This document shows positions 33,374-41,776 of a stretch of 64,000 nt of DNA, piece after piece. The notes under the pieces are model-generated. The model saw nothing but the letters and a program-made list of their open reading frames with translations. It was not told where the DNA came from and ran no database searches. Origin of the DNA: Geodermatophilus arenarius (GTDB lineage Bacteria; Actinomycetota; Actinomycetes; Mycobacteriales; Geodermatophilaceae). Numbering within the stretch: position 1 is the first letter of the stretch; each line of letters opens with the position of its first letter. The position numbers were made by a program, and so were the translations under genes. The stretch is from the NCBI RefSeq assembly GCF_042654585.1, contig NZ_JBHSGR010000006.1, positions 124,001 through 188,000 of the forward strand, read 5' to 3'.

Positions 33374-33768
33374 CGCACCACCAGGCCGGCCCTGGCCAGC
33401 GCGGTCTCCACCCGCAGCCGCTCGGCGTCGCGCGCGGTGCCCGGCGGCGTGCCGAGCAGCGTGGTCGGGATCTCGAGGAGTTCCGCCGCCTCGGCGAGGA
33501 GGTCGTCGTAGGCGGCGAGGATCCCGCGGCGCCGGGCCATGGGCACCCCGGCGGGGACCTGGGCGACCTGGCGGGACAGCCGGCGCAGGTCGGTGGCGAC
33601 GACCTCGAGCGGCCGGTGGGGCGGCTCCACCGGCTCCGGGCTCCGGCGCCGCAGCGGCGCCGGCACCTGCGCCGACCCGAAGACCACCCTGGCGAGCCAG
33701 CCGATGAGCGCGACCGACCCGACCACGCCCGCGACGATCGATCCGAGTTGCAGCAGCGCAGCAGGCAT
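33370..33768 (-). CDS. Hypothetical membrane-anchored protein (132 aa)
   Basis: A 132-residue protein with one N-terminal helix (LGSIVAGVVGSVALIGWLAR, about 8-27), then a basic, helical cytoplasmic part: PLEVVATDLRRLSRQVAQVP, GILAAYDDLLAEAAELLEIP, and a C-terminal RLRVETALARAGLVVR. No named family. ATG 33768 has GGAGGCGAC as ribosome binding site. Its stop overlaps the ThpR start (CTGA), so the two are a translationally coupled pair. A CRP-like palindrome lies 25 nt upstream. Confidence 0.72.
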   Translation of the reverse strand: MPAALLQLGSIVAGVVGSVALIGWLARVVFGSAQVPAPLRRRSPEPVEPPHRPLEVVATDLRRLSRQVAQVPAGVPMARRRGILAAYDDLLAEAAELLEIPTTLLGTPPGTARDAERLRVETALARAGLVVR

Positions 33769-33792
33769 GTCGCCTCCACGGACGACGCGGGT

Positions 33793-33808
33793 CGTGACGT
33801 GTGTCACG
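33793..33808 (-). promoter_or_regulatory. CRP/GlxR-like palindrome upstream of the 33370-33768 gene
   Basis: CGTGAC-GTGT-GTCACG is a perfect 6-bp inverted repeat and fits the GTGA-N6-TCAC core of actinobacterial CRP/GlxR sites. It lies 25 nt upstream of ATG 33768 and overlaps the stop of the upstream MFS gene. It could also act as a weak hairpin between the genes. Confidence 0.35.
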
Positions 33809-35180
33809 GTACGTCCTGAGAGGCCGTCCGGCCTCCCCCGGCGTCCGCCGGCGCCAGCGACGGGACGGCCCGCGTCCCCACGTGCAGCCGCAGCCGCGGC
33901 GGGAGCACGTGCGCCTCCAGCCGGACCCGCCGCCCCCGGGCCAGCCACAGCCCCGCGACGGCGCCGGCCGCGACGACGACCAGCCCGCCGAGGATCAGCC
34001 CCCACGGCGCGCCGAGGTGCTCGGAGGCCCAGCCGATCAGCGGGGCGCCCAGCGGCGTGCCGCCCATGAAGGACGTGAAGTACAGGGCCATCACCCGCCC
34101 GCGCATCTGCGGGTCGGCGCCCAGCTGCACGAAGCTGTTGTTGGCCACGCTGAACACCAGGGCCGCCGCGCCGGTGGGCACCAGCAGGACGGCGAACGGC
34201 CAGAAGCCCGGCATGAGGCCGCAGGCCACGGTGAGCAGCCCGAACACGACGGCCGAGGTGACCAGGAACCGCTGCCGCGGGCGGGCGCTGCGGCGGGTGG
34301 ACAGGAACGCGCCGGTCAGCGAGCCCACGGCGAACGTCGTCGAGAGCAGGCCGAACGCCTCGGCACCGAGGTCGAACACCTCGCGGGCCATGAGCGCGAT
34401 CGTGACCTGGAAGTTGAACCCGAAGGTGCCGATGACGAAGGCCAGCACCATCGCCAGCCGCAGGTCCGGCCGCGACCAGGTGTAGGCCAGCCCCGCCCGC
34501 AGCTGCCCGCGGGCGCGCGCGACCGGCTCGCTGCGGCGCAGCTCCCCGGCCCGCATGAGCAGCAGCGCCCCGATGGTGAACACGAAGCTGGCGGCGTTGA
34601 CGAGGAACGCGGGCGCGGTGTCGCCGCCCGAGGCGCCGATGAGCAGGCCGGCCAGCGACGGCCCGACCAGCCGGGCGCCGTTGAAGATCGTCGAGTTGAG
34701 CCCGACCGCGTTGGCCAGCAGGTCGCCGCCGACCATCTCGGAGACGAACGCCTGCCGCACCGGGGCGTCGACCGCCGACACGCACCCCAGCGCGCCGGCC
34801 AGCACGAACACGTGCCACAACGCGACGGCGCCGGTGGCCACGAGCGTGCCGAGGCCCAGCGCGAGCAGGCCCATCAGCGCCTGGGTGACGACGAGGACGC
34901 GGCGCTTGTCGTAGCGGTCGGCCAGCACCCCGCCGTACATGCTCAGCAGCAGCGTCGGGCCGAACTGCAGGGCGGTGATCAGGCCGAGCGCCACCCCGCT
35001 GTCGCCGGACAGCTGCAGCACCAGCCAGTCCTGGCCGATGCGCTGCATCCACGTGCCGGTCAGGCTGACCAGGTTCGCCGACGCGTAGAGCCGGAAGTTG
35101 TGCACGCGGAGCGACCGGAACGGGCTGCGCCCGCTGGTGGCCGGTCCCCCCGAGCCGGGTTCAGCAGGCGTGGACGTCAC
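33804..35180 (-). CDS. MFS transporter (EntS/DUF894-like), MarR-linked
   Basis: A 458-residue major facilitator with about 12 helices. Landmarks: SLTGTWMQRIGQDWLVLQLS, LLSMYGGVLADRYDKRRVLV (motif A), LVGPSLAGLLIGASGGD, SFVQLGADPQMRGRVMALYF and MGGTPLGAPLIGW, the wording of enterobactin-exporter-like efflux pumps. The C-terminal ~50 residues are a hydrophilic tail. GTG 35180 overlaps the upstream MarR stop (GTGA). Efflux of a small toxic compound under MarR control is inferred. Confidence 0.92.
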   Translation of the reverse strand: MTSTPAEPGSGGPATSGRSPFRSLRVHNFRLYASANLVSLTGTWMQRIGQDWLVLQLSGDSGVALGLITALQFGPTLLLSMYGGVLADRYDKRRVLVVTQALMGLLALGLGTLVATGAVALWHVFVLAGALGCVSAVDAPVRQAFVSEMVGGDLLANAVGLNSTIFNGARLVGPSLAGLLIGASGGDTAPAFLVNAASFVFTIGALLLMRAGELRRSEPVARARGQLRAGLAYTWSRPDLRLAMVLAFVIGTFGFNFQVTIALMAREVFDLGAEAFGLLSTTFAVGSLTGAFLSTRRSARPRQRFLVTSAVVFGLLTVACGLMPGFWPFAVLLVPTGAAALVFSVANNSFVQLGADPQMRGRVMALYFTSFMGGTPLGAPLIGWASEHLGAPWGLILGGLVVVAAGAVAGLWLARGRRVRLEAHVLPPRLRLHVGTRAVPSLAPADAGGGRTASQDVP

Positions 35181-35611
35181 CCACCGGCGAGCTCCTCCAT
35201 GATCTCCGCGGCCTCGCGCAGGGTCGCCCGCTGCTGCGGGGTGAGCCGCTGCAGCTGGCTCGACAGCCACGCCTCCCGGGCCCGGGCCTCCTCGGCCAGC
35301 AGCGTCTCGGCCGCCGGGGTCAGGTCGATGACCACCTGCCGGCCGTCGGTCGGGTGCGGCGTGCGGGTGACCAGGCCCATGCCCTCCAGCGCGACCACCA
35401 CGCGGGTCATCGACGGCGGCTGCACCCGCTCGTGCGCGGCCAGCTCCCCCGGGCTCATCGCGCCGTGCCGCTTGATCGTGGACAGCGCGGCGAGGTGGGT
35501 GAGGGTGACCGAGGTGTCGACCCGCTGGTTGCGCAGCCGGCGGGAGAAGCGCATGACCGCCAGCCGCAGGTCGTGAGCCAGTGCCGCGGTGTCCAGCGTC
35601 GACCGGGTCAC
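35177..35611 (-). CDS. MarR family transcriptional regulator
   Basis: A 144-residue winged-helix regulator: VTLTHLAALSTIKRHGAMSP, GELAAHERVQPPSMTRVVVALEGMGLV (recognition helix) and the wing TRTPHPTDGRQVVIDLTPAA. It most likely controls the downstream MFS efflux gene, whose start overlaps its stop. GTG 35611 has TAGGCT 6 nt upstream, indicating a leaderless transcript; 29 nt separate it from the purine permease stop. No clear MarR palindrome is seen upstream. Confidence 0.93.
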   Translation of the reverse strand: MTRSTLDTAALAHDLRLAVMRFSRRLRNQRVDTSVTLTHLAALSTIKRHGAMSPGELAAHERVQPPSMTRVVVALEGMGLVTRTPHPTDGRQVVIDLTPAAETLLAEEARAREAWLSSQLQRLTPQQRATLREAAEIMEELAGG

Positions 35612-35640
35612 GGCCCCAGCCTACCGGTCGTTAGCGCCGC

Positions 35641-37170
35641 TCAGAACACCTGCTGGAGCGGCTCCAGCGCGAAGTAGACGAGGAACAGCGCCGTGACCAC
35701 CCACATCAGCGGGTGGATCTCGCGGCGCCTGCCCACCGCGGTCCGCAGCAGGACGTAGGTGACGACGCCGGCGCCGATGCCGTTGGTGATCGAGTAGGTG
35801 AACGGCATGAGCGCGATGGTGAGGAAGGCCGGGATGACCAGGGACATGTCGTCCCACTCGAGGTGGCGGATCTGGCTGATCATCAGCGCGCCGACGACGA
35901 CCAGCGCCGGGGCCGCGGCCTCCGAGGGCACGATCTGCACCAGCGGGGTGAAGAACATCGCGACGAGGAACAGCACGCCGGTGACCACGCTGGCCAGGCC
36001 GGTGCGGGCACCGTCGGCCACGCCGGAGGCGGACTCGACGTAGGTGGTGTTCGACGAGACGCTCGCCGCGCCGCCGGCCGCGGCGGCCAGCGAGTCGACC
36101 AGCAGGACCGGCTGCGAGCCGGGCAGGTTGCGCTCCTCGTCGAGCAGGTCCCCCTCGGCGCCGACGGCGGTGACCGTGCCGACCGTGTCGAAGAAGTCGG
36201 CGATCATGATCGAGAACACGATGAGCAGCGCCGCGACGACGCCGATCCGCTCGAACCCGCCGAACAGCGAGAAGTCCCCGATGATCGACAGGTCGGGGGC
36301 GCTGATGACCTCGTCGGGCCACCGCGGCAGCTGCAGGGCCCAGCCGCGCGGGTTGTCCTCCCCCACGCGGACGCCGACGTCGGCGATCTCCTCGACGACG
36401 ATCGCCAGCACCGTCGAGACGACGATGCCGATGAGCAGCGCGCCCCTGACCCGGCGGACGACGAGCAGCGCGGTGAGCAGCAGCCCCACGACGAACACCA
36501 GCAGCGGCCACCCGGCGAGCTGCCCGTTGATGCCGAAGCTGATCAGCGGGGTGCCCGGCCGGATGACGCCGGCGTCGGCCAGGCCGATGATCGTCAGGAA
36601 GAAGCCGATGCCGACCGCGATCGCCGTCTTGAGCTGCGGCGGGATCGCCTCGAACACCGCCCGGCGGAAGCCGGTGAGCACCAGCACGGTGATCAGCAGG
36701 CCCTCGAGCACGACCAGGCCCATGATCTCCGGCCAGGACAGCTGGGTGGCGGCGAAGACCGCGACGATCGCGTTGATGCCGAGGCCGGTGGCCACCGCGA
36801 ACGGGTACCGCCCCACGACGCCCATGAGCACGGTGAGCGCGCCGGCGACCAGCGCGGTGACCGCGGCGACGGCACCGAAGGGCAGCGAGGCGCCCGTGAC
36901 GTCGGCGCCGGACAGGATGATCGGGTTGAGCACCACGATGTAGGCCATCGTGAAGAACGTGGTCAGCCCGCCGCGGACCTCGCGGCCGACCGTGCTGCGC
37001 CGGGCGCTGATCCCGAAGTAGCGGTCCAGCCCGTTGCGCGGCCGGACCTGCGGACCGGCACTGCGGCGCGGCCGCGGCGCCTCCACCGCGACGTCGGCCG
37101 GCGTGTCCCCCGTGGGGGCGGCGGCGCGGGCTGCGCGGGCACCGCGGGCGGGACGGGACTTCTCGGGCAT
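35641..37170 (-). CDS. NCS2/AzgA family purine (adenine/guanine/hypoxanthine) permease
   Basis: A 509-residue permease with 12-14 helices. AzgA signatures include GRRST-type start (SARRSTVGREVRGGLTTFFT), MAYIVVLNPIILSGADV, YPFAVATGLGINAIVA, IADFFDTVGTVTAVGAEGDL and SSNTTYVESASGVADGARTGLAS (kept below one motif each). It imports nucleobases by proton symport. A ~55-residue hydrophilic N-terminus precedes the first helix. ATG 37170 has AGGAGCCCGC as ribosome binding site and is preferred over ATG 37188. Confidence 0.93.
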   Translation of the reverse strand: MPEKSRPARGARAARAAAPTGDTPADVAVEAPRPRRSAGPQVRPRNGLDRYFGISARRSTVGREVRGGLTTFFTMAYIVVLNPIILSGADVTGASLPFGAVAAVTALVAGALTVLMGVVGRYPFAVATGLGINAIVAVFAATQLSWPEIMGLVVLEGLLITVLVLTGFRRAVFEAIPPQLKTAIAVGIGFFLTIIGLADAGVIRPGTPLISFGINGQLAGWPLLVFVVGLLLTALLVVRRVRGALLIGIVVSTVLAIVVEEIADVGVRVGEDNPRGWALQLPRWPDEVISAPDLSIIGDFSLFGGFERIGVVAALLIVFSIMIADFFDTVGTVTAVGAEGDLLDEERNLPGSQPVLLVDSLAAAAGGAASVSSNTTYVESASGVADGARTGLASVVTGVLFLVAMFFTPLVQIVPSEAAAPALVVVGALMISQIRHLEWDDMSLVIPAFLTIALMPFTYSITNGIGAGVVTYVLLRTAVGRRREIHPLMWVVTALFLVYFALEPLQQVF

Positions 37171-37279
37171 GCGGGCTCCTGCGGACATGCGGCTGCCGGG
37201 CGGTGAGCCGCGACAGCGTGCCACACCGCACGCGCGCCTCCCCGCCGGTCTCCGGGGGACGCCGCCTAGTGTCGGCGGT

Positions 37280-37516
37280 GTGTCCCGCCCCGCTGCACCC
37301 GGCCCCCTGAAGCAGGCCCCTCCCCCGCTGCGCGTGGACACCGCCCGCGTCGTCCTCGCCCTGACGGCGCTGTGGGCGCTCGCCCTCGTCGTCCTGCTGC
37401 TCCTCGGCGACCGGGTGGACCGCGTGTGGACGTGGACCTGCGTGGCCGGGATCGTGCTGGCCGGGGTGGGCCTCGCGGTCATGCGACGGCAGGGCCAGCT
37501 GGGACCCCGCCGCTGA
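37280..37516 (+). CDS. DUF2530 domain small membrane protein
   Basis: A 78-residue protein with two helices: VVLALTALWALALVVLLLLG and WTWTCVAGIVLAGVGLAVMR, preceded by PPPLRVDTARV. This PPLxVDtxrvv-TALW pattern matches DUF2530, found beside DUF3027 and MFS genes in actinobacteria; function unknown. GTG 37280 has TAGTGT 7 nt upstream (leaderless). It ends 13 nt before the stop of the convergent DUF3027 gene. Confidence 0.8.
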   Translation: MSRPAAPGPLKQAPPPLRVDTARVVLALTALWALALVVLLLLGDRVDRVWTWTCVAGIVLAGVGLAVMRRQGQLGPRR

Positions 37517-37528
37517 GGGGCGGGGCCG

Positions 37529-38317
37529 CTAGTCGGTGAGGACGTCGAACTCCGCGGTGTCGTAGCGGGCCGACGTCACGACCTCGGCCGGCTCCCCGGC
37601 GGCCAGGGTGGCCTGGCTGTGCGCGCCGCAGCCGTAGTCGACGGCGACCACCCGGCCGTCGGCGGGCGCGTACTCGTTGCCGCACGCGCCGAGCAGGTTC
37701 CGCAGCGACCCGGCCAGCGGGAGGAAGAAGCCGCAGGTGCCGCACGGGCCCGGGGCCTGGCGGGCCATCGGCGCGCGCGGGCCGAAGTCCCCGGCCAGCC
37801 AGCGGGCGGCCGCGGCGCTGCGCCCCTCGCGGGACATGACCCGCTCCCGGCCCAGGCCGAGCTCGCCGGCCAGCGCCTGCGCCTCGGGGTCGGCCGCGGC
37901 GTCGTCCTCGGTCGTGTAGGAGGGCACCAGCCGCGGGTCGTCCTCGGTGGCCGGCAGGACGTCGCCCACCGACAGGTCACCCGGGCGCAGCCGCTCGTGC
38001 CAGGGCACCCAGGCCGGCGCCAGCAGCGCGGCGTCGCCGGGCAGGAGCACGACCTCGTCGACGGTGGCGCCGTCGTCCCCCGGGACGTGCGCGAGGGTGA
38101 CCGCCCAGTGCCAGCCGACGTAGCCGGGCAGCCGGCTGGCGAACGAGTGGGTGACCACCTCGCCGAGGACGGCGGCCGGGGCGTCCCCGGGCCGCTCCGG
38201 GGTGGCGCCCAGGTGCTCGCCGACCACCGCGGGGTCGCCGGCGGTCTCCTCGGCCGCGGCGCGGGCGAGGTCGACCGCGCCGGTCAGCACGTCGCTGGGG
38301 GCGGGATCGGGGGTCAC
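37529..38317 (-). CDS. DUF3027 domain-containing protein
   Basis: A 262-residue soluble protein of the actinobacterial DUF3027 family: HSFASRLPGYVGWHWAVTLA, VDEVVLLPGDAALLAPAWVP, WHERLRPGDLSVGDVLP, and a cysteine-bearing part CGTCGFFLPLAGSLRNLLGACGNE... with CxxC plus two later cysteines that may bind metal. Biochemical role unknown; the family neighbours cold-shock and MFS genes in many actinobacteria, as here. GTG 38317 is used (GAACAT 6 nt upstream). Divergent from the Pro-rich MFS gene. Confidence 0.88.
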   Translation of the reverse strand: MTPDPAPSDVLTGAVDLARAAAEETAGDPAVVGEHLGATPERPGDAPAAVLGEVVTHSFASRLPGYVGWHWAVTLAHVPGDDGATVDEVVLLPGDAALLAPAWVPWHERLRPGDLSVGDVLPATEDDPRLVPSYTTEDDAAADPEAQALAGELGLGRERVMSREGRSAAAARWLAGDFGPRAPMARQAPGPCGTCGFFLPLAGSLRNLLGACGNEYAPADGRVVAVDYGCGAHSQATLAAGEPAEVVTSARYDTAEFDVLTD

Positions 38318-38417
38318 GGCCCCATGTTCCCAGACGGCGGTGCCCACGACGCGCACGCGGGGACCCCCGTGATCACGCCCACCCCGGACTGCCGGGCGGG
38401 TGCGGCACCATGGGGGC

Positions 38418-40100
38418 GTGCCGTCGTCGCGTCCGCCCGGGTCCCGCCGCGGCCCGCTGCGCCGGTCGCGGCCGGAGCCGGTCCCGCCCGACCGCCTGGA
38501 CACCACCCCGCTGGACCTGCCCCGCCCGGGAACCCAGCCGCAGGCCGCGGCGCCCCCGCCGGGGTACGGCCCGCCCCCGTACGGCCCGCCGACCGCCCCG
38601 CCGCCCGGGTACGGCGCGCCGCCGCAGCCGCTGCCGCCCGGCTACGCCCCCCCGCCGGTCCCGCCGCCGGCCGCCGCGGTGCCGCCCCCGGCCGAGCCGC
38701 CGACGGCGCCGCGGGCGCAGTCGCGGGTGACCGTCACCCGGGTCGCCGTCGCCCGCACCCGCGAGCTCACCGGCGCGGCCGTCGCCCGGGTGCGCGCCGC
38801 CAGCCGCGCCGACGGCGCCGCCGAGAGCGGCCTCACCCAGCTGCTGTGGGTCAACGCCCTGCACATGGCCGGGGACGCGATGGTCGCCGTCTCGCTGGCC
38901 GGCACCCTGTTCTTCGCCGCGGCCGCCGACGCGCAGCGCGGCAACGTCGCGCTGTACCTGCTGGTCACGATGGCGCCGTTCGCGGTGGTCGCCCCGGTCA
39001 TCGGCCCGCTGCTGGACCGGCTGCAGCGCGGCCGGCGCTGGGCGCTCGGCGCCGCCTCGCTGGGGCGCGCGGCGCTGGCGCTGGTGATGGCCGCGCACCA
39101 GACCGACTGGCTGCTCTACCCCGCGGCGCTCGGCGTGCTGGTGCTGTCCAAGGCGCACAACGTGCTGCGCGCCGCCGTCGTCCCGCGGGTGCTGCCCGGC
39201 GCCATGTCGCTCACCTCGGCCAACGCCCGTCTCTCGGTGTTCGGCCTGCTCACCGCCGGGGTCTTCGGCGGCATCGGGGCGGGCCTGGCCTGGGCGTCCG
39301 GCTTCGAGCCGCTGCTGTGGGCGACCGCCGCGGTGTTCGCCGTCACCGGCGTGCTCGCCGTCCGGCTGCCCCGCCACGTCGACGTCCCCGCCGGCGAGCA
39401 GCCCGCCGACGTCCTCAGCACCGGGCCCGTGCCCGTCGCCGGCCGCCGGCGCCGGCCGGTGAACCCGCACGTGGTGCTCGCGCTGCGCGCCAACGCGGCG
39501 CTGCGCGGGCTCGGCGGCTTCCTGACGATCTTCTCCGCGTTCCTCGTGCAGGCCACGGTCGACGGCGGGTGGGAGGCCAGCCTCGCGCTGGGCGCCATCG
39601 CCGGCGCGGCCGGCGCGGGCAGCGTGCTCGGCACCGGCATCGGGTCCCGGTTGCACCACGCCGACCCCGACCGGGTGGTCGTGTGGTCCGCCGGGGCCGC
39701 CGCCGCGGTCACCGTGCTCGCCGCGGTGTTCTTCGGGCTGGCCACCGCGGCCGCCGTCGCCGGCGTCGCGGCGGTCGCCAACGCCCTGGGCAAGGTCGCC
39801 CTCGACGCGATCATCCAGCGCGAGGTGCCCGAGAGCCTGCGCGCCTCGGCGTTCGCCCGCTCCGAGACCGTCCTGCAGCTGGCCTGGGTCTCCGGCGGCG
39901 CGCTCGGCATCGCGCTGCCGCCGATCGGCTGGCTCGGCTTCACCGTCGCCGCCGCGCTGCTCGTGCTCGCCGTCGGGCTGGTGCTGTGGACGCCGCGCCG
40001 CCGCCGGTGGGCGCCGGTCGACCCCAACGCCCCCACCGTCCCGGGCGCCGTCCCCGCCGCGCCCGACGCCCCGACCGTGCCGGAGGCACCCCGCCCGTGA
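38418..40100 (+). CDS. MFS transporter with long proline-rich N-terminus
   Basis: A 560-residue protein. Residues about 35-100 are a low-complexity segment with repeated PPPGYG/PPYGPP units; about 11-12 transmembrane helices follow, beginning near LLWVNALHMAGDAMVAVSLA and including PFAVVAPVIGPLLDRLQRGR (motif A-like), SAFLVQATVDGGW and VPESLRASAFARSETVLQLA. A hydrophilic Pro-rich tail ends the protein. Substrate unknown. GTG 38418 has CACCAT 6 nt upstream; GTG 38400 is an alternative. Its stop overlaps the next start (GTGA). Confidence 0.88.
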   Translation: MPSSRPPGSRRGPLRRSRPEPVPPDRLDTTPLDLPRPGTQPQAAAPPPGYGPPPYGPPTAPPPGYGAPPQPLPPGYAPPPVPPPAAAVPPPAEPPTAPRAQSRVTVTRVAVARTRELTGAAVARVRAASRADGAAESGLTQLLWVNALHMAGDAMVAVSLAGTLFFAAAADAQRGNVALYLLVTMAPFAVVAPVIGPLLDRLQRGRRWALGAASLGRAALALVMAAHQTDWLLYPAALGVLVLSKAHNVLRAAVVPRVLPGAMSLTSANARLSVFGLLTAGVFGGIGAGLAWASGFEPLLWATAAVFAVTGVLAVRLPRHVDVPAGEQPADVLSTGPVPVAGRRRRPVNPHVVLALRANAALRGLGGFLTIFSAFLVQATVDGGWEASLALGAIAGAAGAGSVLGTGIGSRLHHADPDRVVVWSAGAAAAVTVLAAVFFGLATAAAVAGVAAVANALGKVALDAIIQREVPESLRASAFARSETVLQLAWVSGGALGIALPPIGWLGFTVAAALLVLAVGLVLWTPRRRRWAPVDPNAPTVPGAVPAAPDAPTVPEAPRP

Positions 40101-40594
40101 GGACACCCACCCGCGCCGCCGCAGTCCTGCTGGCCGGCGCGCTCCCCGTCGTGCTGGCCGGCTGCGGCGGCGCGGCCTCGTCGGACACCCCGCCGGAGAT
40201 CACGGTCACCGCCGGGCCGCAGGAGGTCACCGCCCGGCCCACGCAGTACTGCGGGGAGGGCGAGGGACAGCGCTACGACGTCACGCCGCCGCTGGTCGAG
40301 GTCTCCCCCGACACCCCGATCGAGCTGACCGTGCCCGACGACGTCGCGGCGAACGGGTGGAGCGTGCAGGTGTTCGACGAGCGCCTCGAGGAGCGGCTCG
40401 GCGAGGTCGACGTCGACCCGGGCACGACGACGTTCGACGGCATCAACAGCTCCGACGTCGTCCCGCCGGCGTACTACCTCGTCGTCGTCGAGGACCGGCA
40501 CGACGACTGCCTGCTCACCGGCTCGTGGCCGGTCGGCTTCCTGCGCGCCGGCGGCGAGGTGGGCACCACGCCCACCCCGACGCCGGCCGGCTGA
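40097..40594 (+). CDS. DUF2771-type lipoprotein
   Basis: A 165-residue secreted lipoprotein. The signal peptide AAAVLLAGALPVVLAGC carries a lipobox (LAGC), so Cys23 should be lipidated. The mature domain has a beta-rich Ig-like pattern (PPEITVTAGPQEVTARP, QYCGEGEGQRYDVTPPLVEV, PPAYYLVVVEDRHDDC) with two cysteines that may pair. It matches DUF2771, commonly encoded after an MFS gene; role unknown. The GTG start overlaps the transporter stop (GTGA), so the two are one unit. Confidence 0.85.
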   Translation: MRTPTRAAAVLLAGALPVVLAGCGGAASSDTPPEITVTAGPQEVTARPTQYCGEGEGQRYDVTPPLVEVSPDTPIELTVPDDVAANGWSVQVFDERLEERLGEVDVDPGTTTFDGINSSDVVPPAYYLVVVEDRHDDCLLTGSWPVGFLRAGGEVGTTPTPTPAG

Positions 40595-40597
40595 GCC

Positions 40598-40993
40598 TCA
40601 GGCCTCGAGGTCCCCGGCGACCGCCCGCAGCACCGCCGCGACCTTGCGCGACTCGGCGCGGTCGGGGTGCCGGCCGCGGCGCAGGGAGTTCGAGACGTCG
40701 TCGAGCAGCTTGATGAGGTCCTCGATGATGGGGACCAGCTCGTCGGGCTTCTTCCGCCGGGCCTCGGCCACCTTGGCCGCCACCGAGGGCAGCGGGTCGA
40801 GCACCCGCACCTGCAGCGCCTGGTCGCCCCGGCGGCCGGCGACGATGCCGAACTCCACCCGCTGGCCCGGCTTGAGCTCGGCGGTGCCCGTCGGCAGGGC
40901 GTCCTTGTGCACGAAGACGTCGGGCCCGTCCTCGCGCGAGAGGAAGCCGAAGCCCTTCTCGGGGTTGAACCACTTGACTCTGCCGGTGGGCAC
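40598..40993 (-). CDS. Cold-shock domain protein with C-terminal extension
   Basis: A 131-residue protein. Residues 1-65 are a cold-shock domain with RNP1 KGFGFLSRED and RNP2-like VFVHKDAL; residues 66-131 form a helical basic/acidic extension (PSVAAKVAEARRKKPDELVP, IIEDLIKLLDDVSNSLRRGR). It binds single-stranded nucleic acid; the extension is a known actinobacterial variant. GTG 40993 has GAGGGATCAAC as ribosome binding site, so the longer frame to 41095 is rejected. Confidence 0.9.
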   Translation of the reverse strand: MPTGRVKWFNPEKGFGFLSREDGPDVFVHKDALPTGTAELKPGQRVEFGIVAGRRGDQALQVRVLDPLPSVAAKVAEARRKKPDELVPIIEDLIKLLDDVSNSLRRGRHPDRAESRKVAAVLRAVAGDLEA

Positions 40994-41108
40994 GTTGATC
41001 CCTCGGGTCGCTTCTGCTCGCGGGTGTCCCGGCACGGGGCCGGCGGACGGCGGCGCGGGCGCACCGCTCGCTGCCAGGTTAGCCGTCCCGCACACCTAGA
41101 TTGGCCGG

Positions 41109-41477
41109 GTGCCGCCCGCGTCCGAGTCCGCCGCGCACCCGGGCCCCCCGCACCCGGACTACCGGTTCACCCTCGCCAACGAGCGCACCCTGCTGGCCTG
41201 GCTGCGCACCGGGTTGGCGCTGGTCGCCGGCGGGGTGGCGGTGGCGGCGTACGTGCCCCGGCTCGGGGCCTCCTGGGGCGGCGGCGCGGTCGGGCTGGCC
41301 CTCGTGGCGACCGGCCTCGGCACCGCGTTGGCCGGCTACGGGCGGTGGCGGCGCAACGAGCGGGCGATCGCCACCGACGCCCCGCTGCGCGCCGGCTCCG
41401 AGGTCCCGGCGCTGGTCGCGCTGGTCACCGCGGTGGTGCTGCTGGTGGCGGTGCTGCTGGTCGTCGAGGTCGCCTGA
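41109..41477 (+). CDS. YidH family / DUF202 membrane protein
   Basis: A 122-residue protein with three helices and the DUF202 signature RFTLANERTLLAWLRTGLAL before the first helix. GRWRRNERAIATDAPL links helices 2 and 3. Function of the family is unresolved. GTG 41109 has TAGATT 6 nt upstream. Overlaps the next DUF202 gene (TGATG), giving a tandem pair of related genes that could form a heteromeric membrane complex. Confidence 0.88.
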   Translation: MPPASESAAHPGPPHPDYRFTLANERTLLAWLRTGLALVAGGVAVAAYVPRLGASWGGGAVGLALVATGLGTALAGYGRWRRNERAIATDAPLRAGSEVPALVALVTAVVLLVAVLLVVEVA

Positions 41478-41776
41478 TGACCGCCCGCGAGACCCAGCCG
41501 CAGCGCACCGTCCTCTCCTGGCAGCGCACCGGGCTCGGCCTGCTCGGCGTCGCCGCGGTGCTCGGCGCCCACGCCGTGCTCGACGAGCGGGTGCTGCCCC
41601 TGGTCCTCGCGGCCGCGGTGGCCGTGACCGGCCTCGGCGTCCTCGGCGTCCTCGCGCGGCGGCGGGCCCGAGCGCTCGCCCGGACCCCGGCGGCGGCGCC
41701 GGCCGCGGCCGCGCTGGTCACCGCCGCCGTCGCCGGAACGGCGCTGGCCGCCGCCGCGACCCTGCTCAGCCGCTGA
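41477..41776 (+). CDS. DUF202 membrane protein (second of pair)
   Basis: A 99-residue protein with the short DUF202 signature QRTVLSWQRTGLGLLGVAAV and three helices. Its ATG shares one base with the previous stop (TGATG). The C-terminal 11 nt overlap the convergent nucleotidyltransferase gene. Partner of the YidH-like protein; function unknown. Confidence 0.85.
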   Translation: MTARETQPQRTVLSWQRTGLGLLGVAAVLGAHAVLDERVLPLVLAAAVAVTGLGVLGVLARRRARALARTPAAAPAAAALVTAAVAGTALAAAATLLSR

